Shown here one piece after another: positions 18,552 through 28,753 of a stretch of 64,000 nt of DNA; positions within the stretch are counted from its first letter, which is position 1; every line of letters starts with the position of its first letter. The notes beneath the pieces were generated by a model. The model was not told the DNA's origin. It saw only the letters and a list, made by a program, of their open reading frames with translations, and searched no databases. The position numbers and the translations under genes are program-made. Origin of the DNA: Planctomycetota bacterium (GTDB lineage: Bacteria; Planctomycetota; Phycisphaerae; UBA1845); assembly GCA_024275565.1 (NCBI GenBank), contig JAJRYY010000173.1:1-64000 (forward strand), written 5' to 3'.

Positions 18552-19250
18552 TCAATTCCTCGCTTCCGGCGACCGATTCCAACGCACCACCTGCGGTTTA
18601 CGCCAGAGATATGGATTCGGAATCACCAATACATGCACCAGTCGCGTGAACGGGAAAAAACCGATCACAAGACAGGCATTGACAATATGCAGCTTGACTG
18701 CGAATGGCATCGCAATGACGTACGAGATGTCCGGATCCAGCATCACGATCGACCAGAGGTATGGGGTGGCTGACGCGGCAAACCACGACGATCCCCACGA
18801 ACACGTCACAGCCACATACACGCCACTTACCACCTGAATCAGGAGGAGAACGTGCAGAATGATGTCAGATATGCTGGTCACCGTACGCACCTTGCTATAG
18901 GTCAACCGACGCACAAGCGTACTCATCAGGCCGAGCAGAGTGAGCAGACCGAAAATTAACGCGGATATCTCTAGGATGTAGAGGCGAACCGGGTGGCCAT
19001 TCCATGCAAGCACCGTACGAGGAAAAAGAAACGCCACAAAATGTCCGGCAATGACCACGAGTATTCCATAATGCAGCGGCACCATGCCCCAGAAATGTCG
19101 TTCATTTTCGAGAAACTGCGACGACAGGCTTGAATATGTGAATGCCTGGGCACGGTAACGCTGGATGGTCACCAGGAAGAAAAGCGCAAGCGCCAGATAT
19201 GGGGCAACGCCAAACAGCAGCTGATCCAGATAATTGTGTGTGTTTCCCAT
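18552..19250 (-). CDS. narI: Respiratory nitrate reductase gamma subunit (cytochrome b)
   Basis: 232 residues with five transmembrane helices. It oxidises menaquinol at the outer face and passes electrons through two b haems to NarH. Histidines at the expected places are in HYGILVVIAGHF (helix 2) and in VKLHIVNACLVIGFFPFTRLVH (helix 5), giving four axial ligands. Starts 2 nt after the narJ stop. Confidence 0.95.
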   Translation of the reverse strand: MGNTHNYLDQLLFGVAPYLALALFFLVTIQRYRAQAFTYSSLSSQFLENERHFWGMVPLHYGILVVIAGHFVAFLFPRTVLAWNGHPVRLYILEISALIFGLLTLLGLMSTLVRRLTYSKVRTVTSISDIILHVLLLIQVVSGVYVAVTCSWGSSWFAASATPYLWSIVMLDPDISYVIAMPFAVKLHIVNACLVIGFFPFTRLVHVLVIPNPYLWRKPQVVRWNRSPEARN

Positions 19251-19252
19251 GG

Positions 19253-19840
19253 CTACAGATCCTCCGCATGGAGTAATTCTTCGTGTTCGTTAAGTATCGG
19301 GAGGGATCCCGTTTCTTTGATCGACGCACCATGGCGCGACTCCAGCCAATCACATATCGCGTCGATCAGTGTCTCGTAGGGACTGTCCAGACCTTTCAGA
19401 CCCTCGCGGATCGTCTCGAGCGATGTCAGCACACAAGCACTGGAAAACTTGTCGGCATCGGCTCCGTCCATGCGACCCAGCACTGGCAGTACATGCCGAA
19501 TGTGATCCGGTAGATCCGTCGCTTCTTCCAGCGAAAAGTTCTGCAACTGCCCGCGCATCCAGACCAGAAACGTCCCCCGATCATAGGTCTCGCCGAACAA
19601 ATGCCACCCAATCTCCAGCGTACACCGAGGAGACATATCGAACGCGCGGGTATAAGCTTCTTCACGCGCTTCTGGTGTCATATCACGCATGTGCTCTGCC
19701 CAGCCCGCAACACGATCGCGCGTAGACTTGTCGGCCTCATCCAGCGCGCTGAGGCAATCCGCCAGCTTGGATTCGAATTCCGTATCGGGGTAGGTCATAG
19801 CAGACGCCAGCGCATCGTAGGTGTTCCACGCGTCCTTCAT
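19253..19840 (-). CDS. narJ: Nitrate reductase assembly chaperone
   Basis: 195 residues, helical TorD/NarJ-type chaperone: ALASAMTYPDTEFESKLADCL at the N-terminus, then YTRAFDMSPRCTLEIGWHLFGE, the conserved NarJ block. It inserts the Mo cofactor and holds the NarGH apoenzyme before membrane docking. The ATG shares one base with the narH stop. Confidence 0.94.
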   Translation of the reverse strand: MKDAWNTYDALASAMTYPDTEFESKLADCLSALDEADKSTRDRVAGWAEHMRDMTPEAREEAYTRAFDMSPRCTLEIGWHLFGETYDRGTFLVWMRGQLQNFSLEEATDLPDHIRHVLPVLGRMDGADADKFSSACVLTSLETIREGLKGLDSPYETLIDAICDWLESRHGASIKETGSLPILNEHEELLHAEDL

Positions 19841-21330
19841 TACAAACCCCTCCGAGGTCCGGACAAGAACCCGAACCCAACGCTCTCGCGGTTTTCGTGT
19901 GGATCTTCCATCATCTCAATGGCTTCCTCGCGGTGTGCGGGAGGAATGACAAAACGCTCCTCGAATGTACACAGCGACGTCAGACGGTAGATCGCCTCTG
20001 CTTCCTCGAGCGTACAGTCCGCCTCACGCAGCATCTGATCGGCGACATCCTGTGTGACGTCTCCAACCGTGAGCGCACGTCGATACCAGCGCACCGCCAT
20101 CTGCTTCTTAAGGGCGTAGACGACCTTGGCCTCGTGACCACCGCCGAAGAGGCTGGCCAGGAATTTCATCGGAACCCGCGCCTGCTCGATATCGTGGAAG
20201 AGATTGTCACTGATATTGTCCAGCGTCTTCTCGGTTCGCACCGACATCACCGGCGACATGGGCGGCACATAGTACAGCATGGGCATCGTGCGGTACTCGA
20301 TATGCGGAGGCAGCGCGATACGCCAGTCTTTCACAAACTTGTACACAGGAGAGTCCTGAGCAGATTCGATGACCGAATCATGAATACCATTGCGCTGAGC
20401 AGCCGCAATCACATCCGGCTGACGCGGGTCGAGGACCAGCGATCGATGGCCTTCAATCAACTCCTCATCGGGAAGATTTGCAACTTCCTCAATCCTGTCC
20501 GCGTCATACAGCAGCACACCCAGATAGCGGATACGACCGACACACGAGTGGAAACATGCTGGCGCCTGCCCCGTCTCGATACGCGGGAAGCATAGAATGC
20601 ACTTCTCGCTCTTGCCCGTGAACCAGTTAAAATAGGTCTTCTTATAGGGACATGCAGACACGCAGGACCGCCACGCTCGACATTTCTTCTGATCGACAAG
20701 AACAATCCCATCCTCACCACGTTTATACAACGCACCAGACGGACACGATGCCACGCACGCCGGGTTCAGACAATGGTTGCAGATACGCGGAAAGTAGAAC
20801 ATCACCAGTCGCTCAATCGCAAACATCTGCTGACGCTGCTCATCGCTCAATCCGTCAAGATTCGGATCGTTCTCGGCATAAATCGGAGACCCACCAAGAT
20901 CATCGTCCCAGTTCGGACCGGCTTCGATGTCGATATGCTCACCCGTCACCTTGGAGATCGGCATCGCCGTCGGCTGATCAGGGCCCTCGGGTGCGGTGAA
21001 CAGGTGCTGATAATCGTAGGTCCACGGTTCGTAGTAATCGTCCATACTGGGCATATGCGGGTTGTGGAAAATATTCGGCACGATCCGCTTTTTATCGGTA
21101 CACCTCAGCTGGATGTAGTCATGCTTCTTTTCCCATCCGCCCTTATACTTCTCCTGATCCTCCCAGCGCGTCGGAAAACCCGTACCTGGCTTGGTCTCGA
21201 CATTGTTCCACCACATATAGTCCGTACCCTTGCGGTCGGTCCAGACGTTCTTGCACGCAACGCTGCATGTATGGCAGCCAATGCACTTGTCGAGATGGAA
21301 CACCATCGATATCTGTGAGCGGACGTTCAT
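19840..21330 (-). CDS. narH: Respiratory nitrate reductase beta subunit (Fe-S)
   Basis: 496 residues. Four cysteine groups ligate three [4Fe-4S] and one [3Fe-4S] cluster: CIGCHTCSVACKNVW, CNHCLNPACVASCP, CRAWRSCVSACPYKK (Trp replacing Cys, the hallmark of the 3Fe cluster) and CILCFPRIETGQAPACFHSC. It carries electrons from NarI to NarG on the cytoplasmic side. Begins 35 bp after the narG stop. Confidence 0.97.
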   Translation of the reverse strand: MNVRSQISMVFHLDKCIGCHTCSVACKNVWTDRKGTDYMWWNNVETKPGTGFPTRWEDQEKYKGGWEKKHDYIQLRCTDKKRIVPNIFHNPHMPSMDDYYEPWTYDYQHLFTAPEGPDQPTAMPISKVTGEHIDIEAGPNWDDDLGGSPIYAENDPNLDGLSDEQRQQMFAIERLVMFYFPRICNHCLNPACVASCPSGALYKRGEDGIVLVDQKKCRAWRSCVSACPYKKTYFNWFTGKSEKCILCFPRIETGQAPACFHSCVGRIRYLGVLLYDADRIEEVANLPDEELIEGHRSLVLDPRQPDVIAAAQRNGIHDSVIESAQDSPVYKFVKDWRIALPPHIEYRTMPMLYYVPPMSPVMSVRTEKTLDNISDNLFHDIEQARVPMKFLASLFGGGHEAKVVYALKKQMAVRWYRRALTVGDVTQDVADQMLREADCTLEEAEAIYRLTSLCTFEERFVIPPAHREEAIEMMEDPHENRESVGFGFLSGPRRGL

Positions 21331-21365
21331 TCATTCACTCCATGCATCACAATTAACTCCAACCA

Positions 21366-24300
21366 TCACCATTTCAAATCAGGACACTTGCGCACCAGGA
21401 TATGCGTATCCCGATTCACGCCCGTCGGCCCCCAGTAATTGAAGTGGTAGGTAAATTGTCCGTAACCTCCGACCATCAACGTCGGTTTCAGGCGTGTCCG
21501 GATCAGACTGTTGTGTCCGCCGGCACGACGATAACCACGCTTCGGAGATTTCGGAACCGAATAGGTCCGCTCCGGCGAGTGGTACTGAATACAGATCCCT
21601 CGCGGCAGTCGTGCGCTCACAACGGCACGCGTCACAACCACACCATGGTCATTGAAAATTTCAACCCAGTCGTTATCGACCACACCGAGACTCTTCGCAT
21701 CCTTCTCATTCATCCACAGTGGCTCGACACCACGCGACAGCGTCGACATACGTTCGTTGTCACCATACGTCGAGTGGATATGCCACTTCCCATGCGGCGT
21801 CAGATAATTCAAGGTCATCGTATCGCTGCCGGCTTCGGTGAAGCGCATATCAGCATATTCCGTCGGTAACGGTTTGGGCTTGTACGTCGGAAGATGCTCG
21901 CCAAACGCCAGATAACCCGTGTGATCCAGATAAAAATGCTGCCGTCCCGTAAGCGTTCGCCACGGAACCTGACATTCAATGTTGTAGGTAAACGCAGAAT
22001 ACGGACGACCATTCTCCAGAAGACCGGACCACATCGGACTGTTCACGAAACGGAACGGACCCTTTTGCAGACCCTCATAATCCGTCCGGACATTGCGAGA
22101 ACGCTCAGCCAGGTGCGCCAGCGGCAATCCGACCTTGACCTCCATCTCCTTATAGGAACGGTAGGCAAGCTCACCATTCGTCACCGTCGCCAGCTTGAGA
22201 ATGATATTGCAGCAGTCTTTGTCACGCTCGATCGACAGATGCTTATTCCCGCCCCACTCCACCACCGGCAGATGCTCAAGATACTCATCGTGAATGTCCT
22301 GAATCTGGTAGTGCGTACCATGCGCACCAAGACCATTCTTGCGGGGCAGCGGGCCAAACGAGATGAACTGGTTGTACAGATTCTTATAATCGCGCGTCAC
22401 AATCTTCATACCCGGCATCGTCTTACCGGGAATCGCCTCAATCTCGCCCGTGATCCAGTCCTTGATGTCCGGCTGAGAAATCTCAGCAGGCGTATCGTGC
22501 GCCAACGGAGTCGTCACCAGATCCTGAATCGGTTCAGGGAAATGCTTTTCCGCCAACTCAGAAAACTTCTTCGCCAGTTCACGGAAAATCACCCAGTCGC
22601 TCTTCGACTCCCATGCGGGAGGAACCGCAGGCGTCAGCGGGTGAATGAAGCTATGCATATCCGTCGAATTCAGGTCAGCCTTCTCGTACCACGTCGCAGC
22701 CGGCAGCACGATATCCGAGTACAATGCAGATGTATCCATCCGGAAGTTGAGATCGACCACCAGGTCCATCTTGCCCTGTGGAGCTTCCTTATGCCAGGCG
22801 ACATCCTCGATGGAATCCTCCGCCATATCCTCAGCAACACTGTTGTGGTGCGTCCCGAGGTAGTGCTTCAGGAAGTACTCATGCCCCTTCGCACTCGACA
22901 TCAACGCATTACCACGCCAGATGTACCAGATCCGAGGCCAGTTCTCCGGAGCATCAGGATCCTCAACAGAGAACTTCAGCTTCCGATCCTTAAGCTGCTT
23001 CACGACATAATCCACAACCTGCGATTCATCTTTCGCGCCAGCAGATTGTGCTTCCTTCACAATATCAATCGAATTCTTTTCAAACTGCGGATAAAACGGC
23101 AACCACCCATTCCGGACCGCCTGAACCTGCGCATCCATCGTATGACCGCTCGTCAGCGGAGCACCCTCGCTCCGTTTCGGAACGGTATGGTAGTCCGTAA
23201 AGGATTTCTCATAACGCCACTGATCACTATGCACATAGTGCCAACTCGGGGCATTCTGTAGACGGGCGGCTGGAAACCAGTCCTTACCCAGCGCGATAGC
23301 ACCCCAGGGCTCTGCCGGGGCAAGCTTCTCCTGACCCACATAGTGCGCCAGTCCACCACCGTTCACGCCGACACAACCGCAGAACATCAACGCATGAATA
23401 CCAGCACGATACATCAGGTTGTTGTGGTACCAGTGATTGATACCCGCACCGATAATGATCGTGCACTTCCCGTTCGTAAGCTCTGCCGTCGTACCCCACT
23501 CACGGGCAAAACGCGTCACCATCTTACGCCCCATACCCGTATACTTCTCGGACCACGCAGGCGTGTACGGCATGTCCTCGTCATAACTCGCAGGATACGC
23601 ACCACTCAAACCGCGTGGCACCCCATACTGAGCCATCAAAAGATCGTACACCGTCGCAACCAGAACAGTCTTACCATCAACCGTCTTGATCTTCTTGACC
23701 GGAACCCCACGATTCAGCGTGACACCCTCGCCGAAATCATCGAACTCAACAGAAACAACCTCATCGTGATCCTCAAGAAACGTCAGCTCGGGATCGATCT
23801 CGCTGCCATCCTGCGCATCCTTCAGTTCGAGATTCCACTTACCATTCTCACTGCCCCACCGATGCCCCACAGACCCCAACGGCATCTTGGGACGCTTTTC
23901 CTTCGCATCCCACATCAGGAATTTCCAGTCCGGATGCTCAGTATCCTTATAGGCATCAATCCGCGAAGCTCGAAGCAGTTTGCCCGCGTGGTGTACCCCA
24001 TCGCCCTTCGAAATCTCAACCAGCATCGGCGAGTCGGTATATTTCTTCGAATAATTCAGGAAATACGGAACCTTCTTCTCGTGATGGAACTCCTTCAGCA
24101 ACACATGGTTGACCGCCATCCACCAGGCACCATCCTGACCAGCATTGATCGCAACCCACTCGTCAGCATACTTCGCAACCTGATTGAAGTCCGGAGCAAA
24201 CACCCACATCTTCGAACCATTATGACGCGCCTCAGCCGCAAAGTGGCAGTCCGGCGTTCGCGTCATGTTCAGATTCGAACCCATCACCGCAAGCATCTTC

Positions 24301-25007
24301 GCGTTGTACCAGTCAGCAGACTCCTGTACGTCCGTCTGCTCGCCCCATGTCTCAGGCGATGCAGGCGGAAGGTCGCAATACCAGTCATAGAACGACAGCG
24401 ACACCCCGCCCATAAGCTGCAGCATCCGGGCACCACTCGCATAGCTGATCATCGACATCGCAGGAATCGGCGAAAAACCACTGATCCGGTCAGGACCATA
24501 CTTCTTAATCGTGTAGATATTCGCAGCAGCCATCAGCTCAAGAGAAGTATCCCAGTCACTCCGGCGGAACCCACCCTTCCCACGCGCCCGCTGCCAACGC
24601 TTACGCGATTCAGGATCCTCAACCAGCGACGCCCACGCATCAACAGGATCAACGTGCGCTGCACGCGCCTTCTTCCAGAGATCAAGAAGCGCACCACGCA
24701 TATACGGATACTTCACCCGCAGAGGACTGTAGAGATACCAGGAATACGAAATACCACGCTGACAACCACGTGGCTCATACGGAGGAATCCCCGCCTCAAG
24801 CTTCGGATAGTCAAGCTGCTGCATCTCCCACGTCACGATGCCATTCTTCACATAGATCGACCACGAACACCCGCCCGTACAGTTCACGCCATGCGTGCTC
24901 CGGACGACCTTGTCGTGCTGCCACCGGTTGCGGTAAAACTCTTCCCAACCACGAGTCTTGGGCGCAACTTCATCTTTAATCCAACTCTTCGCTGCTGTAT
25001 TGCTCAT
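21366..25007 (-). CDS. narG: Respiratory nitrate reductase alpha subunit (Mo-bisPGD)
   Basis: 1213 residues, close to the E. coli NarG length (about 1250). The FS0 cluster ligands His39, Cys43, Cys47 and Cys82 are present ([13 protein letters not shown] and EPRGCQRG). The Mo-ligand aspartate is near residue 253 in [10 protein letters not shown]. No cleaved Tat leader is seen, so the catalytic face is probably cytoplasmic as in classical Nar. The start overlaps narC by ATGA. It reduces nitrate to nitrite. Confidence 0.97.
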   Translation of the reverse strand: MSNTAAKSWIKDEVAPKTRGWEEFYRNRWQHDKVVRSTHGVNCTGGCSWSIYVKNGIVTWEMQQLDYPKLEAGIPPYEPRGCQRGISYSWYLYSPLRVKYPYMRGALLDLWKKARAAHVDPVDAWASLVEDPESRKRWQRARGKGGFRRSDWDTSLELMAAANIYTIKKYGPDRISGFSPIPAMSMISYASGARMLQLMGGVSLSFYDWYCDLPPASPETWGEQTDVQESADWYNAKMLAVMGSNLNMTRTPDCHFAAEARHNGSKMWVFAPDFNQVAKYADEWVAINAGQDGAWWMAVNHVLLKEFHHEKKVPYFLNYSKKYTDSPMLVEISKGDGVHHAGKLLRASRIDAYKDTEHPDWKFLMWDAKEKRPKMPLGSVGHRWGSENGKWNLELKDAQDGSEIDPELTFLEDHDEVVSVEFDDFGEGVTLNRGVPVKKIKTVDGKTVLVATVYDLLMAQYGVPRGLSGAYPASYDEDMPYTPAWSEKYTGMGRKMVTRFAREWGTTAELTNGKCTIIIGAGINHWYHNNLMYRAGIHALMFCGCVGVNGGGLAHYVGQEKLAPAEPWGAIALGKDWFPAARLQNAPSWHYVHSDQWRYEKSFTDYHTVPKRSEGAPLTSGHTMDAQVQAVRNGWLPFYPQFEKNSIDIVKEAQSAGAKDESQVVDYVVKQLKDRKLKFSVEDPDAPENWPRIWYIWRGNALMSSAKGHEYFLKHYLGTHHNSVAEDMAEDSIEDVAWHKEAPQGKMDLVVDLNFRMDTSALYSDIVLPAATWYEKADLNSTDMHSFIHPLTPAVPPAWESKSDWVIFRELAKKFSELAEKHFPEPIQDLVTTPLAHDTPAEISQPDIKDWITGEIEAIPGKTMPGMKIVTRDYKNLYNQFISFGPLPRKNGLGAHGTHYQIQDIHDEYLEHLPVVEWGGNKHLSIERDKDCCNIILKLATVTNGELAYRSYKEMEVKVGLPLAHLAERSRNVRTDYEGLQKGPFRFVNSPMWSGLLENGRPYSAFTYNIECQVPWRTLTGRQHFYLDHTGYLAFGEHLPTYKPKPLPTEYADMRFTEAGSDTMTLNYLTPHGKWHIHSTYGDNERMSTLSRGVEPLWMNEKDAKSLGVVDNDWVEIFNDHGVVVTRAVVSARLPRGICIQYHSPERTYSVPKSPKRGYRRAGGHNSLIRTRLKPTLMVGGYGQFTYHFNYWGPTGVNRDTHILVRKCPDLKW

Positions 25008-25906
25008 GCGTCAGTCCTCATCTCACCACCCGATACAAGCGGGCGACGTACGGCACGAAATCGGTTCTTCCAAAGAGAATCAAACAAACCAAGTACAAGG
25101 ACCATCCCCGCCAGACCGATCAGGAAAAATGTCAGCGGAGCGACAGAATCGTCATCACCGACACGCTTCGCGGAATCCTCGAAAAATGCAACCAGGCTTA
25201 GTATTTCCTCAGGTTCAATCGGATGCAGCTTGAACACCGGCTGCATCGTCGTCGTTGCAGGACTCACCAGCCACGCAGAAAGGGGCTTGCGACCACCCAC
25301 ACGCTCCGAAACCTTCGTCAAATCAGCCCCCAGCCGACCACCACCAAGCAATCCAAGACCACGAACCGTGTGGCAGGACATACACGCAGGACCACCGTTC
25401 GCCAGCGGCGTCAGACCCTTGAATATCTGCTCACCCTGAAACACATCCTGCGCGGTAAATGGGCGATCGCTGAACTTCACACCCTCAAACTGAGATTTCT
25501 CAAGCGCAGATTCTGCCTCAATCAAATCCAGCAACAGAAACGCCCGTTCACGCGTAAGACCCGCAATCTGAGCCATCACAACGCCACGAGACTCATCAAG
25601 GATCTGCTTTGCGTAAGGATCACCACGATCGATCATCGCCTGCGGATTCAGCATGAATCGCACCAGCCACTCACGATCCTTGCGTTTGGTCACATTATGC
25701 AAATCCGGACCCACAAGGCGGCCACCATTGATCGTATGACAGCTATAACAGTTCTGCTTGAAAAATGCAGCTGTCTCTTGACCTCGCGCCGATTCTGGAA
25801 ACATCACCAGAAGCAACACAAAGGAAGCCCCCAGAATACATGACCACAAGGTTGGAAGCGGCTTCCTCGCCGCGCGACAGGAATCGTTCATTTCATTTTC
25901 CCTCAT
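25004..25906 (-). CDS. narC: Membrane-bound dihaem cytochrome c of the nar operon
   Basis: 300 residues. An N-terminal signal/anchor (residues 17-40) is followed by two cytochrome c domains with CYSCH (53-57) and CMSCH (175-179), and a C-terminal transmembrane helix near 258-278 ending in basic residues. A dihaem cytochrome gene directly before narG is the Thermus narC arrangement (narCGHJIKT), and the order here matches gene for gene. The ATG overlaps the stop of the Rrf2 gene. It may pass electrons from Nar or ACIII to later denitrification enzymes. Confidence 0.88.
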   Translation of the reverse strand: MRENEMNDSCRAARKPLPTLWSCILGASFVLLLVMFPESARGQETAAFFKQNCYSCHTINGGRLVGPDLHNVTKRKDREWLVRFMLNPQAMIDRGDPYAKQILDESRGVVMAQIAGLTRERAFLLLDLIEAESALEKSQFEGVKFSDRPFTAQDVFQGEQIFKGLTPLANGGPACMSCHTVRGLGLLGGGRLGADLTKVSERVGGRKPLSAWLVSPATTTMQPVFKLHPIEPEEILSLVAFFEDSAKRVGDDDSVAPLTFFLIGLAGMVLVLGLFDSLWKNRFRAVRRPLVSGGEMRTDA

Positions 25907-26334
25907 TCCTCGCCCACGCCGCCTCGATCATGCCCGGCAAATGCAGCAGCATAAACAGACGTCTCCTCGAGAAAGCGAGAGTATTCCTCCCGCACGCGCT
26001 TCCACCCGATATGGGCGGGACATGGATCATCTTCATTGCAAATTCCGCTGCCAAACGGACAGGAACGGCGAATACCCAAGGATTGTTCCAGAGGAGCAAG
26101 TACGTCGATCAGCATGATTTCATCAGCAGGACGAGCTAGGGAAAATCCCCCACCACGACCAGGGGACGAATCAAGATTCCCAGCACGAACCTGCATACCC
26201 AGGATGGAGAGCAGGTACTTGTGGGAAATACCCGTGTCCTCAGCGATCACACGGCCAGGAACGGGCCATTCGTCCACATGTTTCGCCAAGTAAACCATAG
26301 CTCGCAACGCATACTCGCTTGTTAGTGATACCAT
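25903..26334 (-). CDS. Rrf2-family Fe-S transcription regulator (NsrR-like)
   Basis: 143 residues. The N-terminal winged helix begins VSLTSEYALRAMVYLA and contains ISHKYLLSIL, as in Rrf2 proteins, then GRGGGFSLARP. Three cysteines at 92, 99 and 105 (C-x6-C-x5-C) suit an Fe-S cluster, as in NsrR, which senses nitric oxide. The gene heads the nar operon and overlaps narC (ATGA), so it probably regulates its own operon in response to NO or redox. A role as an IscR-like regulator is less likely from context. Confidence 0.88.
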   Translation of the reverse strand: MVSLTSEYALRAMVYLAKHVDEWPVPGRVIAEDTGISHKYLLSILGMQVRAGNLDSSPGRGGGFSLARPADEIMLIDVLAPLEQSLGIRRSCPFGSGICNEDDPCPAHIGWKRVREEYSRFLEETSVYAAAFAGHDRGGVGEE

Positions 26335-26357
26335 AAATCAAACGCTCATCCAGACGT

Positions 26358-26391
26358 CTATAGGTATATAGCTGTATAGTACTTCTGTCAA
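26358..26391 (-). promoter_or_regulatory. Promoter and putative operator of the rrf2-nar-act operon
   Basis: Minus strand: TTGACA (26386-26391), 17-bp spacer, TATACC (26363-26368). An imperfect 22-bp dyad, CTATA...TATAG (26358-26379), overlaps the -10 element, a suitable site for autorepression by the Rrf2 protein. Confidence 0.65.
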
Positions 26392-27012
26392 GCGCGGGCA
26401 TGAACTTGATTAAAAAATATCGATTGAAAGCCAGAAACGACGTTTTCGGCACTGTAAAGCAGGAAAGTCCGAAAATTCTGACCGCAGATTCATCGCTACT
26501 TTGAAGGTTCATTCCAATATGTAGTGTGGCTGTCAGCCTGTTGTACTGCCAGTTTCAAAGCATGACTTTAATTTTCAGCCCCGCTAATGAAATAAATCGC
26601 GCCTTCACCGCAATTGAAGCAGGGATTTACAGGATACTGTGGAGGGTTTCAGGGAGTTGCAGCCATTTGTAGGGAATTGTAGCAGATTGCAGCGGGTTGT
26701 CGGGGATTGTTGTGCGCTGCTGTACGTCCATGGATGCGTATCAGCCCCAGTTGCGTAGCTCTACTGGGTAATATGGACTCAATTGTGCTGGTCCCATGAG
26801 TTCAAAATGCAGGCCGGGGAGCGAACAGGCCCCGTATCGCTCCACCAATGTATGGTCCATCCAACGTATGGGCGTATAGGCCATCCTACGCAAGGTTCAT
26901 CCTATGCATAGTTCACCCTATGCATGGTTCACCCTATGCATGGTTCACCCTATGCATGGTTCATCTAATGCATGGGCCATCCAAAGGTAGCCAGTCCTCT
27001 TCGGAAGAGGGT
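26392..27012. other. Intergenic region with low-complexity sequence
   Basis: No gene is supported. 26621-26730 is rich in GTTGCAG/TTGTAG-like words, and 26849-26984 is a minisatellite (listed separately). Confidence 0.55.
26849..26984. repeat. 16-bp minisatellite
   Basis: About eight units of TGCATGGTTCACCCTA. Four are clean (26905-26968) and the flanking ones degenerate. The 16-bp period is not a multiple of three, so a coding repeat is unlikely. There are no unique spacers, so it is not a CRISPR array. Confidence 0.9.
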
Positions 27013-27369
27013 CTATCCTACCTTGGCCAACGGCTCATCCTCGTCATGCTCCGGGTCCTTGGCGATCGTCGGCGACAGGAAACCCTTCCCATAATAGCGA
27101 AGCCAAGTATGTGATTTGAACGGGTAAAAACCAATATCTGCATGAAACCCGCCTGCACGGAAATAGACGTAGGTCGCCTTCTTGGGACCGGGATCATCTG
27201 CCCAGAAGGCGATGAGACTCCGAAGCCTCAACCGCCCCTGCTTATGGGCTTTGCGGTGACCGTCGATGTGGAGTGTCGCGGAATAATAAAATCGACTGAC
27301 ACGCGCAACCACAACGGCTTCATGCTCACCGTTGTCACTGCGAACTGTCGTCACCTTTTCCTTCGTCAT
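27013..27369 (-). CDS. Hypothetical cytosolic protein
   Basis: 118 residues from ATG 27369, with a purine-rich ribosome site (GGGGAGATGGGGAAGGG) just upstream. Not recognised. It has a beta-rich core (VVVARVSRFYYSATLHIDG, ATYVYFRAGGFHADIGFYP) and an acidic tail (DPEHDEDEP). No signal peptide or membrane segment. A longer frame upstream to 27468 has no translation signal. Confidence 0.55.
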   Translation of the reverse strand: MTKEKVTTVRSDNGEHEAVVVARVSRFYYSATLHIDGHRKAHKQGRLRLRSLIAFWADDPGPKKATYVYFRAGGFHADIGFYPFKSHTWLRYYGKGFLSPTIAKDPEHDEDEPLAKVG

Positions 27370-27606
27370 GCAAGCAGGCCCTTCCCCATCTCCCCCTGAG
27401 CACCCCGACAGGGAACCATACCGAACATCCCGACAGGGTATCAATTGAACGCCCCGGCAGAGATTCAAACCCTACGCCGACATGGTACTCAAAATGGACT
27501 ATAAATGACAGCCTCTCCCCCATGATGGCCTATAATACACGTCTGGTCCAAAAAAATGTCGCTCCGGGAGAAAAAACTGTTCCCATCCGCCATCCGCCAA
27601 GATAAC
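27370..27606. other. Intergenic region between divergent hypothetical genes
   Basis: Contains A/T-rich words (TATAAA near 27510, TATAAT at 27531-27536) that may belong to promoters of either neighbour. No gene supported; a minus-strand frame at 27499-27792 has no family features. Confidence 0.4.
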
Positions 27607-27636
27607 TTGAAGTGGACCGGTCACCTGAGGTATGCT
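27607..27636 (+). promoter_or_regulatory. Putative sigma70-type promoter
   Basis: TTGAAG (27607-27612), 18-bp spacer, TATGCT (27631-27636), in the right direction for the exported protein gene downstream. It implies a leader of 65-170 nt. Confidence 0.45.
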
Positions 27637-27812
27637 GGCGGTATCGGGATCATTTAGCGGCATTAACCGGAGTGTCGATCTGTAATTCGCTGTGGGTACG
27701 GGCAACCATGTCATATGACTGGAACATTGTGCGATGGATGAGGCGGCTGTATCCGCTGTCTGTGATCGCGAAGCCCAGGGTGCTTCGCGCATGTGCCGCT
27801 GCGCACCAGACG

Positions 27813-28646
27813 ATGGTTCGCCGCTTCAGCACGATCACCCTGTTCCTCTTCGTCATGGTCGCCCTGTCGCCCTGCCTCCATACCACCGCGCGGGCAGACC
27901 TCTTCACCGATCCAGCCCCCCTGTGGTTCACCACCCGCATCCTCGATATCCGCACCAACGCTACCTCGTCCGGGGTTCCCTACCCCTTGTCATTCGTGGG
28001 CGAACCACCGCCGGGAGAAGAGCTTGATCTGCAACAGACGCAATCCTCTTCCGATGCCTATGGGCATCTCAAGCAACCTATCTACAGCGACGTATTGAAC
28101 GCCCTGCAGCATGATCTTGCGATCACCTCGGATGCTGATTCCAAACCTGATCCCTGGGCGCGGGCGGAGAGTTATCCTTCAGGTGGCCTGATTCACCTGG
28201 TCACGCTCGCCAGGGAGTTGCCACCAGGATCCCATCCTGCACCAACCAGCAGCACGACGTTCGACGATAGCGACGAAGTCACCCTGTCGCTCATCGACGC
28301 GCACTGGTTGACACTCACCGGACCAGATCAGCGCGTTAAAATAGGTGATGATGATAAAAGGGCCATACACGCGCTTGGCAGTCGTGCGGAGCGAGGTTCT
28401 GAGCACAAAGCTCTGGCTCACGGGGGAGACGTCGGAGGCGGTAAAGCGAACAATCGCTCCGCATCTGCACGAAGTATGCGTCAAAACACAACGCTAACCC
28501 TTGAAGGGCGCTACTTTTTTGACTGGCCCTGGATCGATGGGGAAGGGACCAACATCTTTTTCTGGATCATTGGACCCCCTGCATTCGCTATTCTGTTCGT
28601 ACTGGGACTTGCGACCATTACGGGCTATATTCGCCACGGTGGATGA
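27813..28646 (+). CDS. Exported protein with C-terminal membrane anchor, unknown function
   Basis: 277 residues from ATG 27813, which gives an ideal signal peptide (VRRFSTITLFLFVMVALSP...TARA). In-frame ATGs at 27612 and 27708 would add a long n-region, and no start has a clear ribosome site. The mature part is acidic and low in known motifs. A final hydrophobic segment (FFWIIGPPAFAILFVLGLATI) anchors it, leaving a short basic cytosolic tail. No family recognised. Confidence 0.6.
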   Translation: MVRRFSTITLFLFVMVALSPCLHTTARADLFTDPAPLWFTTRILDIRTNATSSGVPYPLSFVGEPPPGEELDLQQTQSSSDAYGHLKQPIYSDVLNALQHDLAITSDADSKPDPWARAESYPSGGLIHLVTLARELPPGSHPAPTSSTTFDDSDEVTLSLIDAHWLTLTGPDQRVKIGDDDKRAIHALGSRAERGSEHKALAHGGDVGGGKANNRSASARSMRQNTTLTLEGRYFFDWPWIDGEGTNIFFWIIGPPAFAILFVLGLATITGYIRHGG

Positions 28647-28753
28647 TGTGGATCGAACGGGAGCATGCCCCCGGATCGAACGATGGTGGGATAAAGGTCC
28701 ACCTGAGTGAGACGCCACACTTGCCAATATCGACCGCTAACCGATATCGACCG

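Noticed and set aside
21894..25439. Very long open frames on the plus strand opposite narG and narC (up to 698 codons)
   Set aside because: They are antisense shadows of narG/narC caused by biased codon use. They are extremely Arg/His-rich, have no domain signatures, and oppose genes with complete catalytic motifs.
26849..26984. Possible CRISPR array
   Set aside because: Units are 16 bp and directly adjacent, with no unique spacers and no cas genes in the window.
27499..27792. Minus-strand frame of 97 codons as a gene
   Set aside because: No ribosome site, no family features, and it overlaps the promoter region of the better supported plus-strand exported protein gene.
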